A stretch of DNA of 64,000 nt from JAHEEL01 sp963715255. GTDB lineage: Bacteria > Actinomycetota > Acidimicrobiia > Spongiisociales > UBA5794. The stretch lies in the NCBI GenBank assembly GCA_963715255.1, contig CAVQRN010000013.1:1-64000 (forward strand), in the 5' to 3' direction. Of this stretch, positions 27,132 through 37,272 are shown piece by piece (the stretch's first letter is position 1; each line of letters begins with the position of its first letter). The notes below the pieces were generated by a model. The model searched no databases. It worked only from the letters and a program-made list of their open reading frames with translations, and had not been told where the DNA came from. The translations under genes were made by a program, and so were the position numbers.

Positions 27132-28594
27132 GCTCGCTCCTTGCCACCAATGAGGTAACCCAATTCCTCGCCGTCCGTATCAACAGCGCTTCGCACGGGC
27201 GAACACGGCCCCTGCGAAGAACACGACGATTCGATCGCTGTAGCGGAGCAATTCGTCGAGATCGGCGGAAGCGAAGACGATCGAGGTGCCGTCACTGCGG
27301 CGTTCCAGCAGACGCTGCCACACGTAGGCAGCTGAGCCGACGTCAAGGCCTCTCGTGGGATGTTCGAGTAGGAGGAGCCGCACCTCGTCTGGGATCATGG
27401 CAAGAAGGAGTCTCTGTTGATTGCCGCCCGACAGAACCTCCGCTGGGGAAGATGGGCGTCCGTTGATCGAGTAGTCGTCGATCTCTTGTTGGGCGGCTTC
27501 GTCGGCGGCATCCCAATCGATGAAGAAACTCGTGTCGTCGGAGGTGAGCACGAGGTGCTCCGCGATCGAGATGCCCTCGACAAGTCCTTCCTCGAGGCGT
27601 CCCGCCGGGAGGTAGTGGATACCTGCAGCAAGGTGATCTCGATACGACGCATTGTCGAGGTTCTTCCCGTCGACCGAAAGGTGCCCGGAAGTCGGTTTCA
27701 ACAGGCCGGCACAGGCACGCAACAACGTTCGTTGGCCGCTCCCTTCGAGACCGGCGAGTCCAATGACCTCCCCGGCGGCGCAATCGAGGCTGAGATCTTC
27801 AACGTGGTAGTGCCCTCCTCGAGCGTGACCTGAGAGAGTTCGAGCAGGGGAGCCCCGAGCGGAGCTGGTTCCCTGCCTTCGTCGACGAAAATCTTCCCGA
27901 ACATCTTCTCGACGAGCACTTCCGACGGGACCGGCATCGAAGCCTCGAAGACGACTTTCCCCTGCCGGATCACCGTCACCGAATCGCACAGCTGCTCGAT
28001 CTCCTCGAGTTTGTGAGAAACGAACAGCACGATCAGCCCGTCCTCTGCGAGGTTGTGGAGCGTTGAGAACAACTGGATACGTTGCGTCGCGGAGATTCCC
28101 GTTGTCGGTTCATCGAAGATCAGAACCTTGGCACCGAGCGACATGAGGCGCGTGATCTCGAGCTGCTGGCGCTCCCCAACAGTGAGGTCTCGAGCGAGGC
28201 GCTCAGGGTCCAATCGGAATCCCAACTCGCTGCCAACGCGCTCGAGCTCGGCGCGCGCACTCGACCGGTCGAGTCTCACCGGTCCGGGACTCCCGAGGAC
28301 GAAGTTGTCGAGAACCGTGAACGGGAGGAACACCAGCGGATCCTGGTGGAGCATCCCGATGCCGGCTTGGATGGCGTCTGCCGGGGAGCGGAGATCGAGG
28401 ACCTCACCGTCGAGATCTACGACACCCGAGTCGGCCTCGTAGAAGCCGGACAGGATCTTCATCAACGTGGACTTGCCGGCGCCGTTCTCCCCGAGGATCC
28501 CGTGCAACGAGCCATCCTCGACCACAAACGTGACGCCATCGCTCGCCCTCACGGAGCCGAAGTGTTTGTGGATGTCCCGTATCTCCAGCGCCAT
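27128..28594 (-). pseudogene. BMP-family nucleoside ABC transporter ATP-binding protein (two NBDs), two frameshifts
   Basis: RbsA/YufO-like double ATPase, about 490 residues. First domain: 'LHGILGENGAGKSTLMKILS' (Walker A), 'DLTVGERQQLEITRLMSLGA', 'VLIFDEPTTGISATQ' and 'LIVLFVSHKLEEIEQLCDSV'. The frame shifts near 27815. Second domain: 'GEVIGLAGLEGSGQRTLLRA', 'EVLSGGNQQRLLLAMI', 'LLLLEHPTRGLDVGSAAYVW'. A second shift near 27190 recovers the C-terminus 'DTDGEELGYLIGGKERA'. It is preceded by a strong hairpin after the binding-protein gene and followed by two overlapping permease genes. Confidence 0.8.
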
Positions 28595-28638
28595 TGCGTC
28601 GCAGACTACTCATGGGGCAGGCACGCGTACACGCGGAT

Positions 28639-28661
28639 GGGGAGGCCGATTCGGCCTCCCC
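28639..28661 (-). terminator. Hairpin between the binding-protein gene and the ABC ATPase gene
   Basis: GGGGAGGCCGA (28639-28649) is perfectly complementary to TCGGCCTCCCC (28651-28661), in the 92-bp gap after the BMP lipoprotein stop on the minus strand. No clear T-run follows. It probably attenuates or stabilises, making the binding protein more abundant than the transporter subunits. Confidence 0.65.
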
Positions 28662-28686
28662 CATCATCTCGTCGAATCGGTGGACG

Positions 28687-30012
28687 TCAGGCGGAGCTGG
28701 CGCCCTTCATACCCTCGAGAAGCTGCTTCATGTACCAGAGCTGCAGGTCGGTCGCGACCTCGCCGTCACCAAGGAACGGCGTGCCGTCCTGGTAGTTGAG
28801 CGGTCCGACGAACGGATTGATCGAACCGTCGCCGAGACCGGCGATGAACGTGTCCAGCGTGGCAGCGGCGTCGCCCGAGAGGGCATCGCCGGCAACCCAA
28901 CCGATCATGCTCGTGTCGGGGTTGTTCATGTCGGTCCAGTCCGGTCCGATCCACGCGAATCCGAGGTCGTTCTGACCGGCGATGGCCGCTTCGATCACCT
29001 CCAAATAGGACGGACCCCAATTGAAGTATGGGACACCGAGACAAGCCTCTGGCGCCTCGCTGCATCCCCCGACGAAGTCATAGGGGATCGCCCATACGGA
29101 TTCACCGGCGGCGGAGCGCTGCCCGGCCACCACGAGGGCTTCCGTTGTGTCGATTCCCGAGACCACGACATCAGCGCCCCCGTCGAAGAAGGCATTGGTG
29201 ACTTCAGTCGGATCAAGCGTCACGCCGGGGATGTTGAACCAGAATCCGATCCAGTTGACATCCATGCTGAGATCGGCCGGATCCTTCCCTGCCGCCTCCC
29301 AACACTGCTGCGCACCGAGGTACACGGAGCTCGCGAGGCGACGGGTCTCGTCGTTGATAAGGGGACCGAGATAGGCGATTTTGCCGGTCTCTGAAGTCAT
29401 CGCTGCAGCACATCCGGCGATCATCTTCCCGTAATACATCCTGCCCATGATGTTGCCAAGGTTCGGCAGGTCGGCCCGGTAGGCCTCCCCTTCGGCCCAT
29501 GCACTGTCACCGGACGACCAGATCATCGGGACATCGGGATGGGCCGCCGCTGCCGCTTCGATGCCGTCTCGCATGTCGTCTGAAGTGGCGAAGATGAGGC
29601 TGGCGCCTTGCTCGATCATGTCATCTACGACCTGCTCCACGGATGTCTCCGGACGGTCGGCCGTGTTGACGGTGTCGAGCGAGATCATCTTCGCGCCCGT
29701 CTTCTCCTCGAGGTACTTCCCCGCCTCGAAGTGGGCCTGCGACCAGCCGCGGTCGTTCTCAGGTCCGACGAGGATCATCCCGAAGGTGAAGCCTTCGCCG
29801 GATGCAGCCTCGGCGGTGGTTGTGGTCTCGTCACCGCCGGCTGCCGTCGTCGTGGTCTCGTCACCGCCGGATGCAGCCTCGGTGGTTGTGGTCTCGTCAC
29901 CGCCGGATGCAGTGGTCGTGGTGTCGTCGCTCGAGTCGCTGCAGGCCGCTGCGATCATCGCCATCAGTACCAGCAGTATCAACAGCCCGAACATTCGTCC
30001 CGGTCGTCTCAT
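28687..30012 (-). CDS. BMP-family (PnrA/Med-like) nucleoside-binding lipoprotein
   Basis: 441 residues. Lipoprotein signal 'FGLLILLVLMAMIAAAC', Cys24. A Thr-rich linker with three 'GGDETTTT' repeats (residues about 28-70) follows, typical of Acidimicrobiia lipoproteins. The BMP fold has 'FTFGMILVGPENDRGWSQAH', 'GASLIFATSDDMRDGIEAAA', 'DVVVSGIDTTEALVVAG' and 'VWAIPYDFVGGC'. The family binds purine nucleosides (PnrA) among other ligands. With the adjacent deaminase, surface nucleotidase and cognate ABC genes, nucleoside uptake is the most likely role. First gene of the import operon. Confidence 0.85.
   Translation of the reverse strand: MRRPGRMFGLLILLVLMAMIAAACSDSSDDTTTTASGGDETTTTEAASGGDETTTTAAGGDETTTTAEAASGEGFTFGMILVGPENDRGWSQAHFEAGKYLEEKTGAKMISLDTVNTADRPETSVEQVVDDMIEQGASLIFATSDDMRDGIEAAAAAHPDVPMIWSSGDSAWAEGEAYRADLPNLGNIMGRMYYGKMIAGCAAAMTSETGKIAYLGPLINDETRRLASSVYLGAQQCWEAAGKDPADLSMDVNWIGFWFNIPGVTLDPTEVTNAFFDGGADVVVSGIDTTEALVVAGQRSAAGESVWAIPYDFVGGCSEAPEACLGVPYFNWGPSYLEVIEAAIAGQNDLGFAWIGPDWTDMNNPDTSMIGWVAGDALSGDAAATLDTFIAGLGDGSINPFVGPLNYQDGTPFLGDGEVATDLQLWYMKQLLEGMKGASSA
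29815..29935. repeat. Tandem Thr-linker repeats inside the BMP lipoprotein gene
   Basis: Three imperfect units of about 36-45 bp encode ETTTT blocks separated by A(A)SGGD. They form a variable-length linker between the lipidated Cys and the binding domain, not a CRISPR array: the units are coding, in frame and have no unique spacers. Confidence 0.7.
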
Positions 30013-30054
30013 CGATCCCTCCAGTTTGTTCCTGTCACTTCTCGGAACGGTCGC

Positions 30055-30078
30055 CGGGCACCCTGTGACCGGTGCCCG
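30055..30078. promoter_or_regulatory. Inverted repeat in the BMP/pepP divergent intergenic region
   Basis: CGGGCACC (30055-30062) and GGTGCCCG (30071-30078) form a perfect 8-bp inverted repeat with an 8-bp centre, between the two divergent starts (30012 minus, 30167 plus). The geometry suits a dimeric repressor operator. No regulator gene is adjacent, so this is inference. Confidence 0.35.
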
Positions 30079-30166
30079 AGTCTCTCCATATCACTCTAGG
30101 CCTTCCGCGACGCGGCGATACTCCGAGTGACTTGCGCTCGATCCCTTTGCGCCCGAAACTCCCGAC

Positions 30167-31627
30167 ATGGATCGATTCGCACACCGCCGCGCCGAGTTCA
30201 CGGAAACGATCGGAAGCGGTCTCGCGATCGTCCCCGCCGCCGTCGAGACCGCCAGGAACGACGACGTCCACCACGTCTTCCGCCAGTCGTCCGGCTTCTT
30301 CTTCTTGACCGGATTCGAGGAACCTGAAGCCGTGGCTCTGTTCGACCCGACGCACAAACACCCATATACGCTGTTCGTGCGCCCGCGTGATCCTGAATTG
30401 GAGGCATGGAACGGGAAGCGGGCCGGCGTCGACGGCGCAAAGGACCTCTTCGGAGCCGACGCTGCCTTCCCCATCTCCGACCTCGAGAAGGTCCTTCGTG
30501 ATCGATTTCGTGGTCGCGACAGACTCTGGTACGCCACCGGGTCCTCCATCGATCCACGTGTTCTGGGCGCCTTGAGCCAGGCAAGGGGATTGAGGATCAG
30601 GACCGGCGTCACGGTGCCGGCCTCGATCATCGACCCGTCCACGACTCTCGATGAGATGCGGCTTGTCAAGTCACCCGAGGAGATCGAGGCCCTGCGCGAA
30701 GCGTGCCGTATCTCTTCGGAGGGTCACGCCGAGGCGATCCGCTTCGCCTCTGCCGGGCGTTCCGAGCACGACGTGCAATCGGCCATGGAGTACGTGTTCC
30801 GCGCTTCCGGGGCCGTCCGAGAGGGGTACCCGTCCATCGTCGCCTCTGGTGATAACGCCTGCATTCTGCACTACGTCGAGAACGACCAACCGTTGCAGGA
30901 CGGTGACCTCCTCCTGATCGATGCGGCAGCTGAAGTCGGATACATGTCTTCGGACATCAGCCGCACGTTCCCGGTCAACGGTCGGTTCAGTGATGCGCAG
31001 CGAGCCGTGTACGACGTCGTTCTCTCGGCTCAGGAGGCCGTCATCGAGGCCTGCAGGCCCGGTCTCCCGTTCACCGACATGCACGACATCGCCGTGCAGA
31101 CCCTCACGGAAGGGATGGTCGTTCTTGGTCTGCTCCCAGGACCCGTCGAGGATGCCGTCGCGTACGGGTGGTACCGGGAGTTCTACTTCCACGGCACCGG
31201 CCACTGGCTCGGTATGGACGTTCACGACGCCGGGGCGTACCGGATCGAAGGAGCAGGCCGGCCCCTTCAACCTGGTATGGCATTCACGGTCGAACCGGGC
31301 ATCTACGTAGCGCGGGAGAAGACGGTGCTCAACCTGTCGAGGATGCCGTTCGACATCGACGCGGAGAGGGATCTCGCGTACCTGGAGGGCGCTTCCGAGG
31401 CGAAGCGCATCCTCGAAGAGCGGAGGAGCGAGGTGGACGTCGTTTCCCATGAGGTCCCCAAACGATTCCTCGGAATCGGCGTCCGGATCGAAGATGATCT
31501 CCTGGTTACACCATCGGGATGCGAGAACCTCACGCGTGGTGTCCCGGTCGATCCCGACGAGATCGAGACCCTTTGGAGGGAGACCCCGACGGTGTCCGCC
31601 ATATCCCATGGGGCACCGGGCTCGTAG
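30167..31627 (+). CDS. pepP: Xaa-Pro aminopeptidase (M24B family)
   Basis: 486 residues from ATG 30167. N-terminal aminopeptidase-P domain ('FFFLTGFEEPEAVALFDP'), then the pita-bread domain with metal ligands: 'DLLLIDAAAEVGYMSSDISR' (two Asp), 'HGTGHWLGMDVHDAG' (His), 'FTVEPGIYVA' (Glu) and 'VRIEDDLLVT' (Glu). It removes N-terminal residues before proline and is probably cytoplasmic, as no signal peptide is seen. Length is normal for PepP/AMPP. It converges on the DivIVA-like gene, 25 bp between stops. Confidence 0.9.
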   Translation: MDRFAHRRAEFTETIGSGLAIVPAAVETARNDDVHHVFRQSSGFFFLTGFEEPEAVALFDPTHKHPYTLFVRPRDPELEAWNGKRAGVDGAKDLFGADAAFPISDLEKVLRDRFRGRDRLWYATGSSIDPRVLGALSQARGLRIRTGVTVPASIIDPSTTLDEMRLVKSPEEIEALREACRISSEGHAEAIRFASAGRSEHDVQSAMEYVFRASGAVREGYPSIVASGDNACILHYVENDQPLQDGDLLLIDAAAEVGYMSSDISRTFPVNGRFSDAQRAVYDVVLSAQEAVIEACRPGLPFTDMHDIAVQTLTEGMVVLGLLPGPVEDAVAYGWYREFYFHGTGHWLGMDVHDAGAYRIEGAGRPLQPGMAFTVEPGIYVAREKTVLNLSRMPFDIDAERDLAYLEGASEAKRILEERRSEVDVVSHEVPKRFLGIGVRIEDDLLVTPSGCENLTRGVPVDPDEIETLWRETPTVSAISHGAPGS

Positions 31628-33060
31628 TCCGCAGTTCGTGGTTGGGCGTGTCCTACGAACCGCGGAGCGTCTTCCTGAATGCCTCGAGCGAATGTACGAC
31701 GTTCGCGGCGTCGTCGCCGATTCGCGGTAGCTTCGCGGACTGACGCTCGTAGCGACTCCGGTCGGACCGCTCCGAAGCGATCGGTGCATCGACCTTGGCG
31801 CGGTCACTGCCGAAGATCTCTTCAACAGCGGCGTCGCTCGGCTCATCGGTCACGTCGACGGGCGAGGAAGCGACTGGAGCGTCGTCCGGGACGGCTGCAC
31901 CCTGCGCGGCCGATGCCTGATCCTCGATCAATCTCTTCCGCTCGATCTCGAGGCGCTCGGCCTGTTCTTCAACCTCGGCACGTCGATACTCGGTCTCGGC
32001 TCTCAGTGTCTCGGCAGATTCCTCTGCCTTCAACCTGATCTGCTCTGCCTCCGCCGATGCCTCGGCGGTGATCTGCTCTGCACGTTCGGTTGCTACACGC
32101 AGTGCCTCCTCCGCCGCTTCACTCGCATTCGCGGCCTCAGCGATGGTGGCATCCGCTGTGTCGGCGACCGTCATCCTTTCGTCCAGTTCGGCCTCCCGGC
32201 GTTCTGCTTCGGAGATGCGCCGGCGAAGGTCTTCTTCCGCCGCGTCATGCTCCGCGGAGCGTCGGTTCAGTTCGTCCCTGCGCCCGGCAAGTTCTGCTTG
32301 GGCGTGTTCAATCTCTTGGATCAGCGATCTCCGATCCGACCGGTCATCCTTCAACTCCTCCGCCTCAGCCTGTAGGCGCTCGATCTCGGTCCGAGCTGCT
32401 GTCGCCTCACCCTCGGCCCCGGCACGGATTCCCACGGCCTCACGCTGGGCACGTTCAACGATCTCGAACGCTTGCCGTTCGGCGTCTGACAGACCCAACG
32501 CTTGCTCACGAGCAGCCAACAGCACCCGATCGGCCTCATCTCGCAGTCCGGCGGCTTCGCGACGGATCATCTCAGATTCCGCCTTCGCCGCCTCGACCAT
32601 CTCAGCTGCGCTCCGTTGCTCTCTCTCGGCCTCTTCGAGGATCTCCGCGACCTCACGCTCTCTCTCTTCGGCTTGCTCGTTCCTGGTCATCGCGTCAGCG
32701 ATCATTCTCTCGACGGTGGCTTCCGCTTCTTCGATCTTCCCGGCTGCGATCGTCTCAGCTCCGGACACGACCTCGGCGGCGCGTTTTCGGCGGATTGGAG
32801 GATCTCGAGTTGCTCCTCGTACTCCTGGCGTACTGTGGCTGCCTTCTCGCGCATCCTGGCCACATCCTCGCGGGCGGCAGCAGTCATCTCCTCGACCGAC
32901 GTCCTGGCTTCGGCGAGGAGCATCTCTGCCTCCGAGCGCAAACGGAGCGACTGTTCGTCGGCGGCTTGGGTCGCTGTCTGAGCATCTGCCTGAATCGACT
33001 CTGCGAGCTGCACGGCTCCCGATCGAGTGGCCGCGGCGGCCTCCTCGGCATCGGAACGAA

Positions 33061-33117
33061 TCTCCGAAGCGGCCTCCTCGGCCCTCCGGATCTCCTCGGC
33101 CACACGTTCCTCAGCAG
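33061..33117. repeat. 57-bp direct repeat, copy 1, in the coiled-coil gene
   Basis: Identical to 33181-33237, period 120 bp (40 residues). It encodes EERVAEEIRRAEEAASEIR on the minus strand. The surrounding 120 bp are also closely similar, so a 40-residue coiled-coil unit was duplicated recently. Confidence 0.8.
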
Positions 33118-33180
33118 ACGCAGCAATCTTCTTCGCATCCGCCCGGATCGCCTCAGCAGCCTGCTCGGCATCAGAACGAA

Positions 33181-33237
33181 TCTCCGAAGCGGCCTCCTCG
33201 GCCCTCCGGATCTCCTCGGCCACACGTTCCTCAGCAG
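33181..33237. repeat. 57-bp direct repeat, copy 2
   Basis: Second copy of the block at 33061-33117. A 40-residue period is not a multiple of 7 or 11, so the duplication may shift the coiled-coil register. Confidence 0.8.
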
Positions 33238-35667
33238 CAAGGAGGAGCTGGTCGCTCGCTTGAGAGGCTTCGAGCGTCGTACGTTCCGCGTCGGAGACAG
33301 CTTCGGAGCGGAGGCGCTCGGCCTCCTCGTACGCTGCGATGACCGCTTCTTCCGCCTGCCCGGCGATCTCGTCAACGGTTGCTATGCGTTCTTCGGCGCG
33401 GGCCTCGGCCGCTCTGAGGAGTCCGTGTTCCTCATGGGCTGCTTCCCATGACATCTCTGCATCGGCAAGGAGCTGGATCGCTCGCTCTTGATCGGCGGCT
33501 GCTTCGGCGAATCTGACCTCCACACGGTGGTAGGCCTCATCGATCAGGAGCGCTGCTTCCTGTTCGCCGTCGCGCATCGCCGTCTCGGCATACTCGTCGG
33601 CTTCCGCCCTCACCGAGGCTGATTCCCTCCGAAGGGCATCGGCTGAGGCGTCAGCCTCGCGTCGCACGTGCTCGGCCTGCTCTCGCAGCTCAGCGGCTTC
33701 ATCGCGGGCTGCGGCGCGGACGGACTCGGCCTCACTGTGCAGACGCCTGGCGTCGGAGACGATCTCTTCCGCCTGTGCCTCGGCGGTGTGCCGCTGCCGC
33801 TCCGCCTCCTCGCGGATCGACTGCGCCGCACGTTCGGCTCTTTCAACAGTCTCCTCGGCAACGTGACCGGCGTTCGAGAGAATGAGGTCCGCTTCTTCGC
33901 GGGTCACTGCTGTTTCATCCTGGATTCGAACCGCCTCGACGCTCAGTTCGTCGATCTCGGCTTGTACGTCAGCGAGGGCCGCTCTGGTGCGCTCCTCGGC
34001 CGCTACAACATCGCCGAGTCGCTGCTCGAGCTCCGCTGCACGCTCGTCGAGTTCCGCTGCACGCTTGTCCGCGAGATCAGCGAGCTCCTGCTGTGACGAC
34101 TGAATCTCACTCTCGACTCGTTCCTTGTACTCGACAGCCTCTTCGGTCATCGCTCGAGCTGCGTCTTCGGCATCAGATCGAACCCGTGCGGCCTCGTTCA
34201 CGGCCGCAGCCAGTTTCTCCTCGGCCTCACCCCTCAGACGGGCGGCATCCCGATCGGCAGCCTCACGGATCTCGGCTGCTCGCTCGTCAATGCCGGTGAG
34301 GACCGACTGCATCCGCTCCTCGGCATCTGCAATGAGTTCACGCGCCTCGCGTTGGGCTGCAGAGACCTTTCTGGCGGCTTCGAGGCGGTCCTGGTCGGCT
34401 TGGTCCCTCGTACGGGTCGCCGCTTCCCTGATGGTGATCGCCCCGGCCTCGGCTCGATCGGTGATTGCCTCGGCACGCTCACCGCGCCGCCGCTTCGATG
34501 TTCGCGGCCCGATCGACGGCGCCGGCCGACTCGTTGTCAAGTGCGGCTATCCGGCTCTCGAGCTCCTTGTGCAACTCCTCGACCCTTTGAGCTTCCCGTT
34601 CGGCCGTTCGGACAAGCTGCTCCGCTTCGGCGTGGGCCTGAGCGATCACACGGGCCGCTTCCTGCTCAGCGGCCAATCGGCCGGTCGCATCGAGGTCGGC
34701 ACTATCGGCACCGGCGGTGACCGTCTCTCCGGACGCCATCGCTTCGGCGATGATCTGCTCTGCACGGGCATTCGCGTCGACAAGGATCTGTGCTGCTTCG
34801 CTCTCCCGCTCCGATCGAACACGCTCGATCTCGGCAAGCATCGAGTCTCGCTCGGCCTCGACGAGCCGCCCGCGCTCGTCGAGCTCGGCTGCCAGCCCCT
34901 CCAGCTCTCTGCTCTTCTCCGCGGCCGCGGCAACAACTTCGTCAGCGGCCTGTTGTGCTTCGGTCAGGAGATCGGCGGCGGCCCTCTCAACTTCTGCACG
35001 GACGTCAACGCCCGTGGTTTCCACCGCCTCGAGCGCGGCGGTGAGGCGATCCACCTCGGCGGTCAACCTCTGCCGGTCGCCTTCCAACTCGGTGATGAGC
35101 TCCTGCGCCGCGGCGTCTTCTTCGTTGCGAATGCGTTCGGCTGCTTGTTCTGCGGCTTCGATGATCACAACCGCTCGCATCTGGGCGTCCTCAACGACGC
35201 CGTCACGATCAAGCTCGAGTCCGGCCTCTTCCGCGTGGATTCGAGCCTCCCGCTCGAGAGCGGCGGCGCGGTCTCGAGCTTCGGCCTCAATCTTCGCCGC
35301 CTGCTTCCGTGCTCGACTCAGAACCCGGTCCTTTGCGTCGAAGACGGCGACCATGGCGCTGTCGACGGACTGGCCCTCGGACGAACGAGCCTTCTCCGCT
35401 TCGAACTCAGCCTTCTGAAGGCGGGTCTTGGTTTCTTGCGCCCATCGCTCGAGTTCGCGGAAATTGGCCTCGAGTTCGCGCAGGAATTCCTTGACCTCAC
35501 GCTTGCTGTAGCCCTTGCGGGTCGTCTCGAACTCGCGTGTGTCAATCGATGATGGAAGGGGCGGAGTCTTCTGGTTCACCAACCTTGTATCGGTCGCCCA
35601 GCCCGACCACTTGACGCACAAACCAGATCACCGTTCGGGCCGGCTCTGGCCTGCTGTAGAACGACAA

Positions 35668-35691
35668 CGGGGCGGCCCGTGGGCCGCCCCG
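35668..35691 (-). terminator. Hairpin between pckA and the DivIVA-like gene
   Basis: CGGGGCGGCCC, loop GT, GGGCCGCCCCG: an 11-bp perfect stem, 22 bp beyond the pckA stop on the minus strand. It is a likely intrinsic terminator for pckA, although only a short A/T run follows in that direction. Confidence 0.7.
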
Positions 35692-35712
35692 CACTGCGCT
35701 ACCAGCGACGAT

Positions 35713-37239
35713 TCAGACGGCGTTGACCACGCTCTGATCGAGTCCGGGGAATGTTCGGAGGAACTCCCGACGCTCAGCCTGCAGCCGGGCCACGATCGCG
35801 TCGTACTCGTCGATCCGGCCCTGTCTCTCGTAGAGACGCTTGGGTTGGAGGAGCTCTGGGTCTTCAAAACCCGGGAGGTCGGCCGCCAGGTAGTAGCCAA
35901 AATCGGGATCCTCTTCCCAGGTGATGGAGCCCTCCGCGATGCCCTGGACCACGGCCGACGAGTGCCGAATCTTCACCTTCTTCGAACGGTCGTCGTCATC
36001 TTCACCGCCGACGCGTCCGGTGGACATGAGGTATATCTCGAGGTCGGGCATCGTCTCGAGCAGCTCGAGGAGTCGGTTGCCCTGAATCGCGTCGTTCGTG
36101 AAGAAGAACGGGTTCGTACCGGGGACGCGGAGGCTCTTCCCCGCCTCTGAGGCGCCACCAGCCGACGTTCCCTTCGTCTCACCGAGCATGAAGTAGGCCG
36201 CCGCCTGCTCCCGTTTGAGCTTCACCACCGCGGGAATGATGTTCTCGTTGCGGTTGAGCAGCAGCATGAAGCTCACCGGCGGGAGATTCCTCGGATCACG
36301 ATGACGGATGTTCGCAAGTGGGAAGGTCGAGCGCCCATTTCGGGTGTACGAGTCGTCGAAGAAATCGACGGTGCCGTCAGCTTCGGTGTGCGTGTTCTCG
36401 AGCCACGCATCCGGCCGTGTGGTCCCACCGTAGATCGTCGGCTCGTCGTCCTCGTCGAGTCCAAACGTCTTGGCGAAACAGCCGTTTTCCGACGAGTACA
36501 CCTTCCCTCCCGGGAACAAGGCGACGAAGTCGTCCTGGACCGGAAGCGACCCCAACTGTTGGCGGAACGTCGTCGTCGTCTTGCCGGTTCCGGAGAGACC
36601 AAGGATGAGAGCGACCTTCTCCTCCCCGTCGATGTCCGGAAACGTCTTCAGACCGGAGTGCAGCGCCAGGCCGCCCTTCTGGAAGACGAGGTGGTTCCAC
36701 ATACGGAGTCCGCCCATCTTCGCTTCGCCGAAGTAGTCGGATCCGAACACGCGCGTCACGTAGTTGTCGTGATCGACTGCAATGAGCCGATCATCCGACT
36801 TCCCTGGTGCCATGAGACCCGGGGTGTAGATGACGGTGAACTCCGGCGCCCAGTCGTCGTCCTTCGGAAAGAACAACTGCTGCATCATCGCAGGGATACT
36901 CGCCGTCGTCTTCTCCATGTACAGACGACTCGCCGTACGGAACTGCGGATCAGGCCCGATGTATCCCTCGATCAGGATCATGTCCTTGTCGGCGATGTAG
37001 GCGTCCTGCTTGGCCGCCCAATCGTCGAACTCGTTCCGCGTCATCGCCGGTTTGAATGTCTCATCATCATCGACGAAGAACGTCGACTTCGAGAGCCTCG
37101 CCGTTATTTCGGCCTTGTAGCTCAGGTTCCCGAATTCGGTCTCGATGATGCGCGGCATGTACTCGAGAGTCCAGGACCGCATCTCCTCTTGTGATGGATT
37201 CTTCGCCACCGACGCCGCATGCGGCAGTTTGATCGCCAC
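35713..37239 (-). CDS. pckA: Phosphoenolpyruvate carboxykinase (ATP)
   Basis: 508 residues. 'LILGLSGTGKTTTTFRQQLG' is the kinase-1a P-loop of ATP-type PEPCK. 'HSGLKTFPDIDGEEKVA' precedes it. The metal and substrate residues lie in 'VQDDFVALFPGGKVYSSENG' with CFAKTFGLD after it, and 'YGGTTRPDAWLENTHTE' is the R-binding segment. It converts oxaloacetate and ATP to PEP, CO2 and ADP in gluconeogenesis. Start ATG 37239, 34 bp downstream of the class I aldolase gene, so probably co-transcribed with another gluconeogenic enzyme. GTP-type PEPCK is more common in many actinobacteria, so the ATP type is worth noting. Confidence 0.88.
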   Translation of the reverse strand: MAIKLPHAASVAKNPSQEEMRSWTLEYMPRIIETEFGNLSYKAEITARLSKSTFFVDDDETFKPAMTRNEFDDWAAKQDAYIADKDMILIEGYIGPDPQFRTASRLYMEKTTASIPAMMQQLFFPKDDDWAPEFTVIYTPGLMAPGKSDDRLIAVDHDNYVTRVFGSDYFGEAKMGGLRMWNHLVFQKGGLALHSGLKTFPDIDGEEKVALILGLSGTGKTTTTFRQQLGSLPVQDDFVALFPGGKVYSSENGCFAKTFGLDEDDEPTIYGGTTRPDAWLENTHTEADGTVDFFDDSYTRNGRSTFPLANIRHRDPRNLPPVSFMLLLNRNENIIPAVVKLKREQAAAYFMLGETKGTSAGGASEAGKSLRVPGTNPFFFTNDAIQGNRLLELLETMPDLEIYLMSTGRVGGEDDDDRSKKVKIRHSSAVVQGIAEGSITWEEDPDFGYYLAADLPGFEDPELLQPKRLYERQGRIDEYDAIVARLQAERREFLRTFPGLDQSVVNAV

Positions 37240-37272
37240 GCTGGATCCTCCCGTGTGGTCGTGTTTCGCTAC

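Larger units (their letters stand above)
31653..35621 (-). pseudogene. Giant DivIVA-domain coiled-coil scaffold protein, two frameshifts
   Basis: Three frames join end to end (35621-34479, 34540-32702, 32768-31653) into one protein of about 1,320 residues. N-terminus: 'FETTRKGYSKREVKEFLREL' and 'EANFRELERWAQ', a DivIVA/Wag31 lipid-binding domain (about residues 25-75). The rest is almost continuous Ala/Glu/Arg-rich coiled coil up to the tail 'VVHSLEAFRKTLRGS'. The shifts lie near 34490 (before 'ERAEAITDRAEAG') and 32790 (within 'QSAENA'/'SGAETIAAGKIE'). Length and composition resemble Streptomyces Scy-like polarity scaffolds, though here a DivIVA domain is fused. It probably marks poles or organises cell-wall growth. 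A terminator precedes it. Confidence 0.75.

Noticed and set aside
29802..29940. Short tandem repeats considered as a CRISPR array
   Set aside because: The units are in-frame Thr-linker codons of the BMP lipoprotein with no unique spacers and no cas genes anywhere in the window.
32068..35552. Long plus-strand frames opposite the coiled-coil gene
   Set aside because: Ser/Ala-rich translations are the antisense of Glu/Ala/Arg coiled coil; no start signals or domains.
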